Below, one piece after another: positions 18,457 through 26,729 of a DNA stretch of 37,295 bases (position 1 is the first letter of the stretch; every line of letters starts with the position of its first letter). A program made the position numbers and the translations under genes. Origin of the DNA: Thermoplasmata archaeon. Lineage in GTDB: Archaea > Thermoplasmatota > Thermoplasmata > Thermoplasmatales > Thermoplasmataceae. Where the stretch lies: positions 1 through 37,295 of the forward strand of contig JAKAWY010000006.1 of assembly GCA_021816745.1 (NCBI GenBank), given 5' to 3'. A model generated the notes under the pieces. That model had not been told where the DNA came from. It worked only from the letters and a program-made list of their open reading frames with translations, and searched no databases.

Positions 18457-19296
18457 ATGAAAGCTCTTTTCATTGGTGGCAGCGGGTACATAGGAAAGAA
18501 TCTTATGAAACTCATGAATCATGAGGAAACTGCCTATTATTCCAGAACAAAGATCGAAGGCGCAGAATATGACAAATTTGAGTGGATCCAGGGAGAAGTA
18601 ACAGATAAGGAAAAACTGATCCCTTTGATTAAGTCATACGAAGTGATATATTATCTTGCGAACACCTATTCCACAGACGAGACTGAATCATTTAACATTA
18701 ACGTAAAGGGCATCAAGGATGTTGCCACTGAGGTAAAAAGGATAGACAAGAATCAGAGGCTGATCTATTTCTCTTCCATAAATGTACATTATGGACAGAA
18801 TGAATATTTCAGGTCCAGAAGGACTGGAGAGGATAATGCTGCTCTGGTCAAAAACCACCTTAACGTTAGGCTTTCTTTTGTGTTTGGGGGAGATGGCGAT
18901 TATCTTTCAGCTCTTATTGATGGACTCCTGAAAAAAGGGCTTGACAGGTTTGAGAGGGGCGGAAAAACATGCCCGACTCACATCGAGGACCTTGCAGAAA
19001 CCATCAAGAAAAGTGAAGGTATAGTTGGTGCAATTTATACCAATTCCAGCTCTCAGTTGACATTCGTGGACTGCATTAATCTGTATGCCAGGGCCACAGG
19101 ACATGAAGAGGTCAAGGAAGTTGGCGGTTTCTTCACACGAAACACAGGTTCTAAACTCATTGAAGAAGGAAAAATAGACAGAATCACATACGACAGAGCC
19201 ATAGCAGACTACTACAGGGAGTCCTCATCTGTGATCAGGTTCATCAAAGACGAGAAAAAATACGAGGATCACCTGGCCGGGCTGCCTAAAGCATAA
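18457..19296 (+). CDS. NAD-dependent epimerase/dehydratase-like extended SDR
   Basis: The N-terminal FIGGSGYIG is the GxxGxxG cofactor loop, and FSSINVHYG corresponds to the strand carrying the catalytic Ser/Thr. The usual Tyr-x3-Lys appears as Tyr117-x3-Arg121 in EYFRSRRTGED, so the catalytic lysine is replaced by arginine. The 279-residue length is close to the family's shorter members. The 3' end overlaps the convergent orphan gene by 11 nt. It could be a sugar-nucleotide or lipid-modifying enzyme, a binding protein without full catalysis, or an NmrA-type regulator; the sequence does not decide. Confidence 0.72.
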   Translation: MKALFIGGSGYIGKNLMKLMNHEETAYYSRTKIEGAEYDKFEWIQGEVTDKEKLIPLIKSYEVIYYLANTYSTDETESFNINVKGIKDVATEVKRIDKNQRLIYFSSINVHYGQNEYFRSRRTGEDNAALVKNHLNVRLSFVFGGDGDYLSALIDGLLKKGLDRFERGGKTCPTHIEDLAETIKKSEGIVGAIYTNSSSQLTFVDCINLYARATGHEEVKEVGGFFTRNTGSKLIEEGKIDRITYDRAIADYYRESSSVIRFIKDEKKYEDHLAGLPKA

Positions 19297-19774
19297 CGTG
19301 CCCTATGGCTTCCCTGTAAATGAAAACGGCCAGTTTCTGGAAATATTTGAGGCTGTAGTCCGATATAAGTTCAGAAAACCCTTCCTCTCCTTTAAGAGAA
19401 ACCAGCATGGAATGAGCAAGCATAAGATGGCTGCTGGCTGCCAGCAGGTGTGATGCCCTTATATCTCCTGCAGACATTTTTTCTTTCAGATCCAACCATA
19501 CTTCATCCGCATGATTCAGTTTTTTTCTATGTTCATCTGAAAGGACAGTGTCTTCGTCCAGAACATTATTGTAAAGTTTGTCCGTCATGTCAAGGATTTC
19601 CCTAACAGCAGGGACCCGCACTCCTGTTGATGCTGCAAGTCCAATGGAGGCTATGGCAAGCCGGACATGTGACTCGTATCTAAAATAAAAGGAATCAGCC
19701 TTTATCTCACTGTCAATCAGTTCACAATATCTCATCGTTGGATTTTCTTCGCTTTTGCCCGAATTGTCTTCCAT
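19286..19774 (-). CDS. Hypothetical alpha-helical protein
   Basis: I do not recognise this 162-residue protein. It is predicted to be almost entirely helical, soluble and acidic in its first 20 residues, with repeated Leu/Ala/His-rich helices such as ASHLLAASSHLMLAHS. No signal peptide or convincing membrane span is seen. A minus-strand TATTTATTTTAAG at 19788-19800 is about 22-26 nt before ATG 19774, so the start is supported by a leaderless promoter arrangement. It sits between tRNA-Gln and a convergent SDR gene. Probably a lineage-specific protein. Confidence 0.65.
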   Translation of the reverse strand: MEDNSGKSEENPTMRYCELIDSEIKADSFYFRYESHVRLAIASIGLAASTGVRVPAVREILDMTDKLYNNVLDEDTVLSDEHRKKLNHADEVWLDLKEKMSAGDIRASHLLAASSHLMLAHSMLVSLKGEEGFSELISDYSLKYFQKLAVFIYREAIGHVML

Positions 19775-19830
19775 GCCTTCCCATGTTCTTAAAATAAATA
19801 CATTTTTTGTATTAATTGAGTGGCCAGAAA

Positions 19831-19903
19831 TAGCCCTGGGCAGATTCGAACTGCCGTCGACGGGTCCAGAGCCCGTAATGCTTGGCCACTACACCACAGG
19901 GCT
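19831..19903 (-). tRNA. tRNA-Gln (anticodon CTG)
   Basis: On the minus strand the sequence folds as a full cloverleaf. The acceptor AGCCCTG pairs with CAGGGCT, the anticodon stem ACGGG with CCCGT around loop CTCTGGA (anticodon CTG, codon CAG), and the T stem GGCAG with CTGCC around TTCGAAT. The discriminator is A. The first pair is A1-U72, as in archaeal tRNA-Gln, which is made by the GatDE amidation route. CCA is not encoded and no intron is seen. A TATA-like TGTTTTAATAC lies about 28 nt upstream. Confidence 0.95.
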
Positions 19904-20000
19904 TTGTTGCCTGATTTTATTCCCGTATTAAAACATTTCAATGCAGTGGAATGTGCTTTGTGGATTAAGTGGCGATGAAAGCCCAGCAGGGCAAAAAATA

Positions 20001-20014
20001 TATTATATATAAAA
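20001..20014 (+). promoter_or_regulatory. TATA element of the flippase gene
   Basis: TATTATATATAAAA is centred 22-26 nt before TTG 20027, so the transcript probably begins at or within a few nt of that codon. This supports a leaderless TTG start. Confidence 0.5.
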
Positions 20015-20026
20015 CTACAGTACTGT

Positions 20027-21553
20027 TTGTCTAAGGGCATAAGTTCTAGCATTGGCTTCGACGCTGCATTCCTTTTCCTCGGGAACGGCATTCAGCTCAT
20101 ATCAGGTACCCTTTTCTATGTGGTTCTGTCTCATTTTTTTAATCCTGGTGTAGTTGGCGAAATCACCATTTTTATTGCAATTATAACCCTGGGCAATGTA
20201 ATATTTACCTTCGGACTGAATGTTGCAGTCCAGCATTTTGTATCGAATTCCATAGGGGATAACAAAGACAACCCGAAAAGAATCTTTACAAGGGAAATTC
20301 TTCCGCTTTCCATAATTCTTGCGATCCTGTCCTTCATTTCGATTTATCTTCTTTCCTCTACTATCGCTGATCAATTCCTTCACAATTCAAGCTACATTGG
20401 ACTGGTACAACTGGCCTCATTCATCACTCCTTTCAGCATAATGTTCTCCATTCTTGGCGGAACAATTCTTGGGCTTGGTAAATTTAAAATGACTGCAACC
20501 CTGAACATTGCAGTTTTTTCCATATATTATGCAGGTGCTGCCATTGTTGCCATCAGATTCCATGAAATCACGCCTGCCCTGATGGTATTTCTGGGTTCAA
20601 TGATTATCGGTACTGTTGCAGGAATTATTTTATCATTCTACGGTCTTTCTCATTATGAGACTTCTACTGTAGAAAAAATTACCAAGAACCAAATAATGAA
20701 ATATTCGACCCCACTGCTGTTTTCACAGATTATCTCCACAGGAGCGGTTTATGCTGACAGGCTCATTGTAACGGGCCTCATGAACCAATATGCCCTGGGA
20801 ATTTACACATATGCCCTACTGTTTTCCACCGGCATCATTTTTCTATCAGGCCCGTTTAACAACATTCTTTTAACCAGGCTTTCCTATTACAATGGAACCC
20901 GAGAAATAAACAATTTCAAAGCAGGGGTAAGATATTCCCTGACTATCCTTAGCGGGCTTATTATCCCTGCATCCTATGGCCTGGCTGCAATCACACCTCT
21001 TGTTCTTAACGTCATTATCGGTTCTAAATATGTTTCAGGCCAATATTCCATGCAGACAATCCTTCTTATCATCCCTTTTTTTGTCACATCTAACATTTAC
21101 CAGCAGGCATTAAATTCCATGAAGAGGACCAAGGTATTTCTCATTTCAAGCACTGCATCGCTTCTGGCAAATTTTTTAATATCAATCGCGCTCATTCCAA
21201 CATTTGGGCTTGAGGGCGCTGCCATTGGGTACTCGTCCACCTATGTTTTTTCCTTCTTCATTAATGCAATTATGTTCAGGCAGGAAATAAAAGGGGCATT
21301 GGACTGGAGGGCAGTTTCAAAGATCTACATCCCCTCAATCCTGATGTTCATAGTTGTACAATTATATTACAACTTCCTGGCCTATAATGTAAACCCTGCA
21401 ATGGCATTAATTCTGGAGATTGCGCTTGGTGCTGCCGTCTACAAGCTTTTTGAAGTTTTACTCAATCCTTATCGTGGAACCACTTCTGAATTCATCAGCT
21501 CCACTTTCCCTGACAAAAGGATTTTCAGGATACTGCTTTCCCTGATCTTCTAA
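20027..21553 (+). CDS. Wzx/MVF-type polysaccharide or lipid-linked oligosaccharide flippase
   Basis: A 508-residue membrane protein with about 12-14 hydrophobic helices of the MOP exporter superfamily (PF01943/PF13440-like). The N-terminal pattern FLGNGIQLISGTLFYVVLSHFFNPGVVGEI resembles the first two helices of Wzx-type flippases, and TFGLEGAAIGYSST near the C-terminal third matches the family's late loop. Such proteins flip lipid-linked glycans for surface polysaccharide or protein glycosylation. The start is TTG, supported by the TATA spacing. DGGGPS follows 93 nt later. No glycosyltransferases are adjacent, so the cargo is unknown. Confidence 0.78.
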   Translation: MSKGISSSIGFDAAFLFLGNGIQLISGTLFYVVLSHFFNPGVVGEITIFIAIITLGNVIFTFGLNVAVQHFVSNSIGDNKDNPKRIFTREILPLSIILAILSFISIYLLSSTIADQFLHNSSYIGLVQLASFITPFSIMFSILGGTILGLGKFKMTATLNIAVFSIYYAGAAIVAIRFHEITPALMVFLGSMIIGTVAGIILSFYGLSHYETSTVEKITKNQIMKYSTPLLFSQIISTGAVYADRLIVTGLMNQYALGIYTYALLFSTGIIFLSGPFNNILLTRLSYYNGTREINNFKAGVRYSLTILSGLIIPASYGLAAITPLVLNVIIGSKYVSGQYSMQTILLIIPFFVTSNIYQQALNSMKRTKVFLISSTASLLANFLISIALIPTFGLEGAAIGYSSTYVFSFFINAIMFRQEIKGALDWRAVSKIYIPSILMFIVVQLYYNFLAYNVNPAMALILEIALGAAVYKLFEVLLNPYRGTTSEFISSTFPDKRIFRILLSLIF

Positions 21554-21614
21554 TAAAACATTTTACTTGTTTTGAATTTTCAACAATGAAAAGTTGTGAA
21601 ATCTGATCTTCCAA

Positions 21615-21627
21615 AATAATATATTTA
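21615..21627 (+). promoter_or_regulatory. TATA element of the DGGGPS-GGGPS operon
   Basis: An AATAATATATTTA block is centred about 26 nt before ATG 21647 but only about 11 nt before ATG 21632. This favours the second ATG as a leaderless start. Confidence 0.45.
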
Positions 21628-21646
21628 GACCATGAATGGGGGTAGG

Positions 21647-22465
21647 ATGAATCCAGCCCTACGTCTTTTCAGGCCAGTCAATGCCGCCATGTCTGTGATC
21701 GGTGTGATTATTTCCGCCATAGTGGCTGTGGGAACAGGTTTCGTCAATCAACTTCAGTTGGTAATTCTTGGATCTCTTGTGGTATTTATGGTACTTTCAG
21801 GCGGAAATATCATGAATGATGTTTTTGACTCTGAAATTGACAGGATAAACCATCCTGAGAGACCGATTCCTTCAGGTAAGATCACTAAAAAAACAGCAAC
21901 TTACATTTATGTTTTCCTTTACATCGGGGCACTGGTAATTGCATTCCTATTCCTTCCACTGATATCATTCCCAGTAGCCGTGGTTGCCGAACTTCTCCTG
22001 ATATTTTATGAGGTTAAGGGCAAGAAAATGGGACTTCCGGGTAATATTATTATAAGCGCCCTGATAGGATCAATTTTCCTGTATGGTGGTTTGATATTCA
22101 ACCAGCCGGAAAGGCTTCTGCTGATGTTCCTTCTGGCATTTCTTTCCAATGTTTCAAGAGAACTTATCAAGGACGTTCAGGACATGGAGGGAGATGTGGA
22201 CAGAAAAACATTTCCGAAAATTCATGGAAAGGGTGCTGCATTAAACCTTTCTTCTGCAATGATAATTGCAACTGTAGCCATATCTTTCCTGCCTTATCTA
22301 CTCAATATTTTAAGCATATACTATGCAATAGCCGTGGTTTTTTGCGATATATCATTTGTTTCAACCCTATTTATTCAGTACAGGGATGTGGCTAAAGGAC
22401 AGAATCTTTCCAAGATTTCAATGATCCTTGGCCTGGCATCGTACATGGTTGGTGGTATTTTTTGA
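21647..22465 (+). CDS. Digeranylgeranylglyceryl phosphate synthase (UbiA family)
   Basis: This membrane prenyltransferase adds the second geranylgeranyl chain to GGGP, forming the archaeal diether core. The aspartate-rich first motif NDVFDSEID (about 57-65), followed by NHPERPIPSG, and the second motif KDVQDMEGD are both present, with 7-9 hydrophobic helices. The 272-residue length is normal. ATG 21647 gives the family-like N-terminus MNPALRLFRP and fits the TATA spacing better than ATG 21632. It overlaps the next gene, GGGPS, by 4 nt (TTGA), so two consecutive steps of ether-lipid synthesis are translationally coupled. Confidence 0.93.
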   Translation: MNPALRLFRPVNAAMSVIGVIISAIVAVGTGFVNQLQLVILGSLVVFMVLSGGNIMNDVFDSEIDRINHPERPIPSGKITKKTATYIYVFLYIGALVIAFLFLPLISFPVAVVAELLLIFYEVKGKKMGLPGNIIISALIGSIFLYGGLIFNQPERLLLMFLLAFLSNVSRELIKDVQDMEGDVDRKTFPKIHGKGAALNLSSAMIIATVAISFLPYLLNILSIYYAIAVVFCDISFVSTLFIQYRDVAKGQNLSKISMILGLASYMVGGIF

Positions 22466-23205
22466 AAGTGCTTGATAATCTGATGATTAAGATTAAGAAT
22501 GGAAAAGTTCACATGACTCTTATTGATCCTGCCACCTCCGGCCCTGAAGGCAGTGCATTAATTGCAGAACAGGCGGAGAAAGCAGGAACAGATTTTATTC
22601 TGATTGGCGGCAGTACCCATTTATCATCCGGGCAGATGGATGCAGCTACGCTGATGATCAAGGAGAGATGCAGGGTTCCTGTTATTATATTTCCCGGTTC
22701 ATCCAGCATGTTTACAAGGCATGCTGATGCCATATTTTTCATGTCTCTGCTGAACTCCATGGACAGGGAATTTATTGTAGATCACCAGAAACAGGCCTCA
22801 CTTATTGTGAAGAAGAGCGGTGTGGAATCCATTCCCATGGCTTATCTTATTTTTGCACCGGGGATGACAGCTGGTAAGGTCGGGAAAGCCATGCTAATCG
22901 GGCCTGATCATTTCAAGGATGCAACCGAATATGCAGTGACTGCTGAACTGCTGGGAATGAAGATCGTATACCTGGAAGCGGGAAGCGGAGCTACTTTCCC
23001 CATAGGAAGAGAAATGATCATGAAGGTCAAGGAAAAGGTTTCCATTCCAATAATTGTCGGAGGTGGAATCCGGACTCCTGAAGCTGCCAGAAATGCAGCA
23101 GAAGCCGGGGCCGACATTGTAGTTACAGGTACAGTGGCAGAGAGGGCAGAGAATGTTTTTGAGACGCTCAAGCCCATAATTGATAGTATTAAGAATGTAA
23201 AGTAA
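22462..23205 (+). CDS. Geranylgeranylglyceryl phosphate synthase
   Basis: A TIM-barrel prenyltransferase that joins sn-glycerol-1-phosphate to geranylgeranyl diphosphate, the first committed step of archaeal membrane lipids. LIDPATSG near 20-27 carries the Mg-binding aspartate, YLEAGSGA is the phosphate-binding signature, and GGGIRTPEAA and VVTGT form the second phosphate site. The 247-residue length is typical. The TTG start at 22462 overlaps the TGA of the UbiA-family gene. The purS gene follows after 29 nt, possibly on the same transcript. Confidence 0.95.
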   Translation: MKVLDNLMIKIKNGKVHMTLIDPATSGPEGSALIAEQAEKAGTDFILIGGSTHLSSGQMDAATLMIKERCRVPVIIFPGSSSMFTRHADAIFFMSLLNSMDREFIVDHQKQASLIVKKSGVESIPMAYLIFAPGMTAGKVGKAMLIGPDHFKDATEYAVTAELLGMKIVYLEAGSGATFPIGREMIMKVKEKVSIPIIVGGGIRTPEAARNAAEAGADIVVTGTVAERAENVFETLKPIIDSIKNVK

Positions 23206-23234
23206 TTTAATCATATAATGTATAAGGGGATTAC

Positions 23235-23483
23235 ATGGTCAAGATCAGGATTGAAGTAAGCTACCTAGAGGGTGTGGAGGATCCCGAGGCTTCGACGCTG
23301 CAGCACAATCTTGGAGTTCTTGGATATGATTCCATCGATAAGACCCGTATCCTGAAAATTTATGAACTATCCTTTGCAGAAGATGAACATACTGCCTTGG
23401 GAATGGCAAAGGCAATTGCAGAGAATCTTTTAATCAACCCAGTGATCAACAAGTATGATATAATAATCCTCGGTGAAGAGTAA
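23235..23483 (+). CDS. purS: Phosphoribosylformylglycinamidine synthase subunit PurS
   Basis: The small structural subunit of the FGAM synthase complex of purine synthesis. The 82-residue length, the VKIRIEVSYLEGVEDPEAST start, LGYDSIDKTRILKIYEL and the terminal helix LAENLLINPVINKY-like region match PurS. The stop overlaps the purL start by 1 nt (TAATG). The amidotransferase subunit PurQ, which often sits between purS and purL, is absent here. Confidence 0.93.
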   Translation: MVKIRIEVSYLEGVEDPEASTLQHNLGVLGYDSIDKTRILKIYELSFAEDEHTALGMAKAIAENLLINPVINKYDIIILGEE

Positions 23484-25792
23484 TGCCCATGTCAGCGGCA
23501 GAATCTTTTTCAGGAATTGTAAAAATAACCGATCTTGATGAGAGTTCTCTTTTAAACTTAAGTGAAGTGATGGGATTATCCCTGAATCTGGAAGAAATGG
23601 TAAGGCTGAGGCATTACTTCAGGAAATTGGGAAGAGAGCCCACTGAAACAGAACTGCAGGCCATGGGACAGGCCTGGAGTGAACACTGTTGCTATAAATC
23701 CTCAAAATTTTACCTTAAAAAATACCTTTCAGGGTTGAAGACAGATTATACAGTGCTGGCCATGGAGGATGACGCCGGCATTGTGAAGATAACAGGGGAT
23801 CTTAATTATGCAGTGAAAATGGAGAGCCACAACCATCCCAGTGCCATTGAGCCATACGGTGGAGCGGCTACGGGAGTTGGAGGCATTTTAAGGGACGTAT
23901 TATGCATGGGAGCACAGCCGGTGGCTGCCATTGATTCACTGTATCTGGGAGATGGAAAATCCCCTGGAAGAAAAGGAATGCTTAACACAAAATTCCTGGT
24001 GAACAGGGTTGTGGGAGGCATAAGGGATTATGGAAACAGGGTTGGCATTCCCACAGTTGCAGGCCACCTTTACTTTGGAAAGGAATTTGAGGGAGTGCCA
24101 CTGGTTAATGCAGGATGCATAGGTACAGTGCGTGATTCTGAAATCCGTAGGAGCAGGGTAGGGGCCCACGGGGAAATCTTGATTCTTGCTGGTGGCAAAA
24201 CAGGCAGGGATGGTATTCACGGAGTTAATTTTGCATCCAGGACACTTTTGGCTGGAAAAGAAGAGAACAAGAAAGCCGTCCAGCTTGGAAATCCCATTAT
24301 AAAAGAACCTTTGATTCATGCGATTCTTGAAGCAAATTCCGAAGGACTCATTTCTGGAATGAAGGATCTGGGCGGTGGAGGACTTTCCAGTGCAGCAGGT
24401 GAAATGTGCCTTGCTGGAGGTTCTGGCGGAGAAATCAACCTGGAAAAAGTTCTTCTAAAGGAATCCGGAATGGAACCCTGGGAAATCTGGGTAAGCGAGA
24501 GCCAGGAAAGAATGCTCATCAGCGCTAAGAAGGAACACGTTGATTCCATAGGGAAAATAATGGAAAAATGGGGAATTGATTATGGTGTCATTGGAAAATC
24601 AACACGCGGAAAGAGAATGAAACTTCTTCATCATGGAGAGGTCGTAATGGATCTTCCCCTTACTTTTCTTACCTCCGGGCCGGTATATGCAAAACCATTT
24701 TCCATGAGTTCCAGGGAGGATATGGAATGGATCCAGCCAGTTGATCCAAACAATTTTTCCATGGATCTGAAGAAATTCATTGCTGATTACAATAATGCCT
24801 GCAAGTTCGGAGTGGTGAGGCAGTATGATTTCACCGTCAGGGGAGATACTGTTATAAAACCGGTATCAGGTATTCCAAACCATGAGACACATTCTGATGG
24901 AGCAGTAATCAGGGCATCAGAGGATACTACTGCAGGAATTGGGATCACTTCCGGATGCAACGTTAAGGCTATGATAAACGATGCATACCAGGGAACCATA
25001 AATTCACTTTCAAGATCATATACAAATTTGCTTGCACTGGGATGCAGTCCCCACAGTGTCGTGGATTCTTTGAACTTTGGCAATCCGGACAAGCTCGAAA
25101 TCATGGGCCAGTTTGTCAAAAGCGTGAAGGCCATTGGCGATTTCTGCAGGGAACTTAAGCTTCCAGTCGTGGCGGGAAATGTGAGTTTCTACAATGAACT
25201 TGAATCTTTGGATATTCCACCAACCCCAAACATATTGCTGACTGGAATTATAAATGATTTCAGGAAAGCCCTCACACCGGAATTCAAGGGGAGCGGGAAT
25301 TCAATCTTTGTTGTGGGTGGATCCAGTGGAAATCTTGCAGGAAGCATTTATGCATCGTATGCTGGAATGACCGGCGGAACCATGGATCATGTCGATCTTG
25401 AAGAACTTTCAATATTGAAGAATTCTATACTTGAATGTGTGGAAAAGGGGTTGGTTCACTCTTTGCATGACATTTCAGGTGGTGGCCTTGCACTGGCCCT
25501 TCTGGAGATGTCTTTCGGCAGTGGGATTGGATTTAATGTGGATCTCTCATCCATTAACGGATCAAGGTTGCTGAACAAATTATATTCAGAATCAGGAAAC
25601 CGGATGATAATGGAAGTCAGCAAAGAAAATGAGGAAAAAATCGCTGGTATTTTTAAGGGGATGGAAATTCACAGAATAGGTATAACCGGAGATGTCAGGG
25701 CAGTGTTCAATAACGATGCACAGAAGATTATAGATGAAAATATTTCAGAATTCAGGGAATCATGGGAACATGGACTGGACAGGTTGATTTAG
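23483..25792 (+). CDS. purL: Phosphoribosylformylglycinamidine synthase subunit PurL
   Basis: This ATP-dependent synthetase subunit converts FGAR to FGAM using ammonia from PurQ. QAWSEHCCYKSSK is the N-terminal signature. ESHNHPSAIEPYGGAATGVGGILRD forms the nucleotide and Mg site. GGGGLSSAAGEM-like and DISGGGLALALLEM glycine-rich repeats reflect the duplicated AIRS-type fold. The 769-residue length matches small PurL. ATG 23483 overlaps the purS stop. A small conserved-looking gene begins immediately after the stop codon. Confidence 0.96.
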   Translation: MPMSAAESFSGIVKITDLDESSLLNLSEVMGLSLNLEEMVRLRHYFRKLGREPTETELQAMGQAWSEHCCYKSSKFYLKKYLSGLKTDYTVLAMEDDAGIVKITGDLNYAVKMESHNHPSAIEPYGGAATGVGGILRDVLCMGAQPVAAIDSLYLGDGKSPGRKGMLNTKFLVNRVVGGIRDYGNRVGIPTVAGHLYFGKEFEGVPLVNAGCIGTVRDSEIRRSRVGAHGEILILAGGKTGRDGIHGVNFASRTLLAGKEENKKAVQLGNPIIKEPLIHAILEANSEGLISGMKDLGGGGLSSAAGEMCLAGGSGGEINLEKVLLKESGMEPWEIWVSESQERMLISAKKEHVDSIGKIMEKWGIDYGVIGKSTRGKRMKLLHHGEVVMDLPLTFLTSGPVYAKPFSMSSREDMEWIQPVDPNNFSMDLKKFIADYNNACKFGVVRQYDFTVRGDTVIKPVSGIPNHETHSDGAVIRASEDTTAGIGITSGCNVKAMINDAYQGTINSLSRSYTNLLALGCSPHSVVDSLNFGNPDKLEIMGQFVKSVKAIGDFCRELKLPVVAGNVSFYNELESLDIPPTPNILLTGIINDFRKALTPEFKGSGNSIFVVGGSSGNLAGSIYASYAGMTGGTMDHVDLEELSILKNSILECVEKGLVHSLHDISGGGLALALLEMSFGSGIGFNVDLSSINGSRLLNKLYSESGNRMIMEVSKENEEKIAGIFKGMEIHRIGITGDVRAVFNNDAQKIIDENISEFRESWEHGLDRLI

Positions 25793-26047
25793 ATGGATGA
25801 ACTTTTCAAACGTACAGAATACGTAGAAGAACATGATGTCTCTCTTGTCTGCAGTTACAGGCTTAACTTTGATGCCGCCAGAAACTGTGGAAACATAATT
25901 GTATACAATGGAAAGGATATCACAGAGGAATCCTTCGAACTTTACATGGAATATCTTGAATGCGGGCTTAACCAGGATCAGGTAAAAGAAAGAATCGAAA
26001 AATTGAAGGTTGAAATTTCAACCGGTAAACTTGATGTTTCTTTTTGA
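25793..26047 (+). CDS. Small hypothetical protein coupled to purL
   Basis: I do not recognise this 84-residue acidic protein. The ATG follows the purL TAG with zero spacing, so it must be translated by reinitiation or coupling. The first half has strand-rich segments (VSLVCSYRLNF and GNIIVYNG) with two cysteines. The second half is charged helix (ESFELYMEYLE, then VKERIEKLKVE). The architecture could suit a small subunit or assembly partner of the FGAM synthase complex, but no homology supports that. Confidence 0.6.
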   Translation: MDELFKRTEYVEEHDVSLVCSYRLNFDAARNCGNIIVYNGKDITEESFELYMEYLECGLNQDQVKERIEKLKVEISTGKLDVSF

Positions 26048-26051
26048 TCTT

Positions 26052-26729
26052 TTACACTGAGCTGAAACTTATCTCCACTTTATCCCCATCTTTTAGATCC
26101 AGTTTTTGCCTGAGAAATTCGTGGGAAATTATTTCCATTACATCCCTGTATATGGATCTGTACGGAAAGATCAAAGCGCACTGGATTTCTTTAATAGAAC
26201 AGGGAAACGCCTTTACAGCACCAAAAGTCCTGTCGTCCGAGTTGAATCCCTCAATAATTATCCCTTTCATGGCCCTGATGTGCCTCAGTGATTTTTCATC
26301 CTCCGTAAGCACCTTGACATTAAGGGTTCCGGGGTACGGTATCATGCCAAGTTTTTCATTGAACTGGATCAGGTACGGTTTTTTAGCCACATAGTACCTT
26401 CCTTCCCCCAGTCCACTCTGCACAGTTCCCCTGATGGTGCTTTCCTTCCCTGTGCCCAGTAATTGAGAAAGATCTGCAAATTCTTCAAAAAGCAAGTCCA
26501 GTCCCGGTTCGGTGATGGAAATCTCCTGCCTTCTTCCCGATATCTTGCGTTCAATAATACCGGAATGATCCATTTCAAGGATTAACCTTGAAGCATTCTG
26601 CTGGCTCATTCCCAGCAGGGTTGCCAGTTCCCCGGAAGTGATTCTGAGATATCGGTCTTCTCCCTTCCTCTGTGCAATGGCCTTAAGGACATGATAATAT
26701 TTCTGGCTGATGCGATCTATCTTCTCCAA
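26052..26729 (-). CDS. ribK: CTP-dependent riboflavin kinase with N-terminal winged helix (RbkR)
   Basis: The archaeal enzyme that makes FMN from riboflavin using CTP. Residues 1 to about 85 form a winged helix (ITSGELATLLGMSQQNASRLI), and about 90-225 form the RIFT-barrel kinase with GEGRYYV, YPGTLNVKV and GAVKAFPC. This two-domain form is the known RbkR, which also represses riboflavin genes. The start is TTG 26729, supported by GGAGG 8 nt upstream on the minus strand. The first 13 nt overlap the end of the PIN gene, so it is likely in an operon aIF2-beta - PIN - RbkR. Confidence 0.93.
   Translation of the reverse strand: MEKIDRISQKYYHVLKAIAQRKGEDRYLRITSGELATLLGMSQQNASRLILEMDHSGIIERKISGRRQEISITEPGLDLLFEEFADLSQLLGTGKESTIRGTVQSGLGEGRYYVAKKPYLIQFNEKLGMIPYPGTLNVKVLTEDEKSLRHIRAMKGIIIEGFNSDDRTFGAVKAFPCSIKEIQCALIFPYRSIYRDVMEIISHEFLRQKLDLKDGDKVEISFSSV

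Noticed and set aside
19789-20091. 100-residue minus-strand frame across the tRNA-Gln gene
   Set aside because: It runs through a complete tRNA cloverleaf and the flippase promoter, with no protein-family character.
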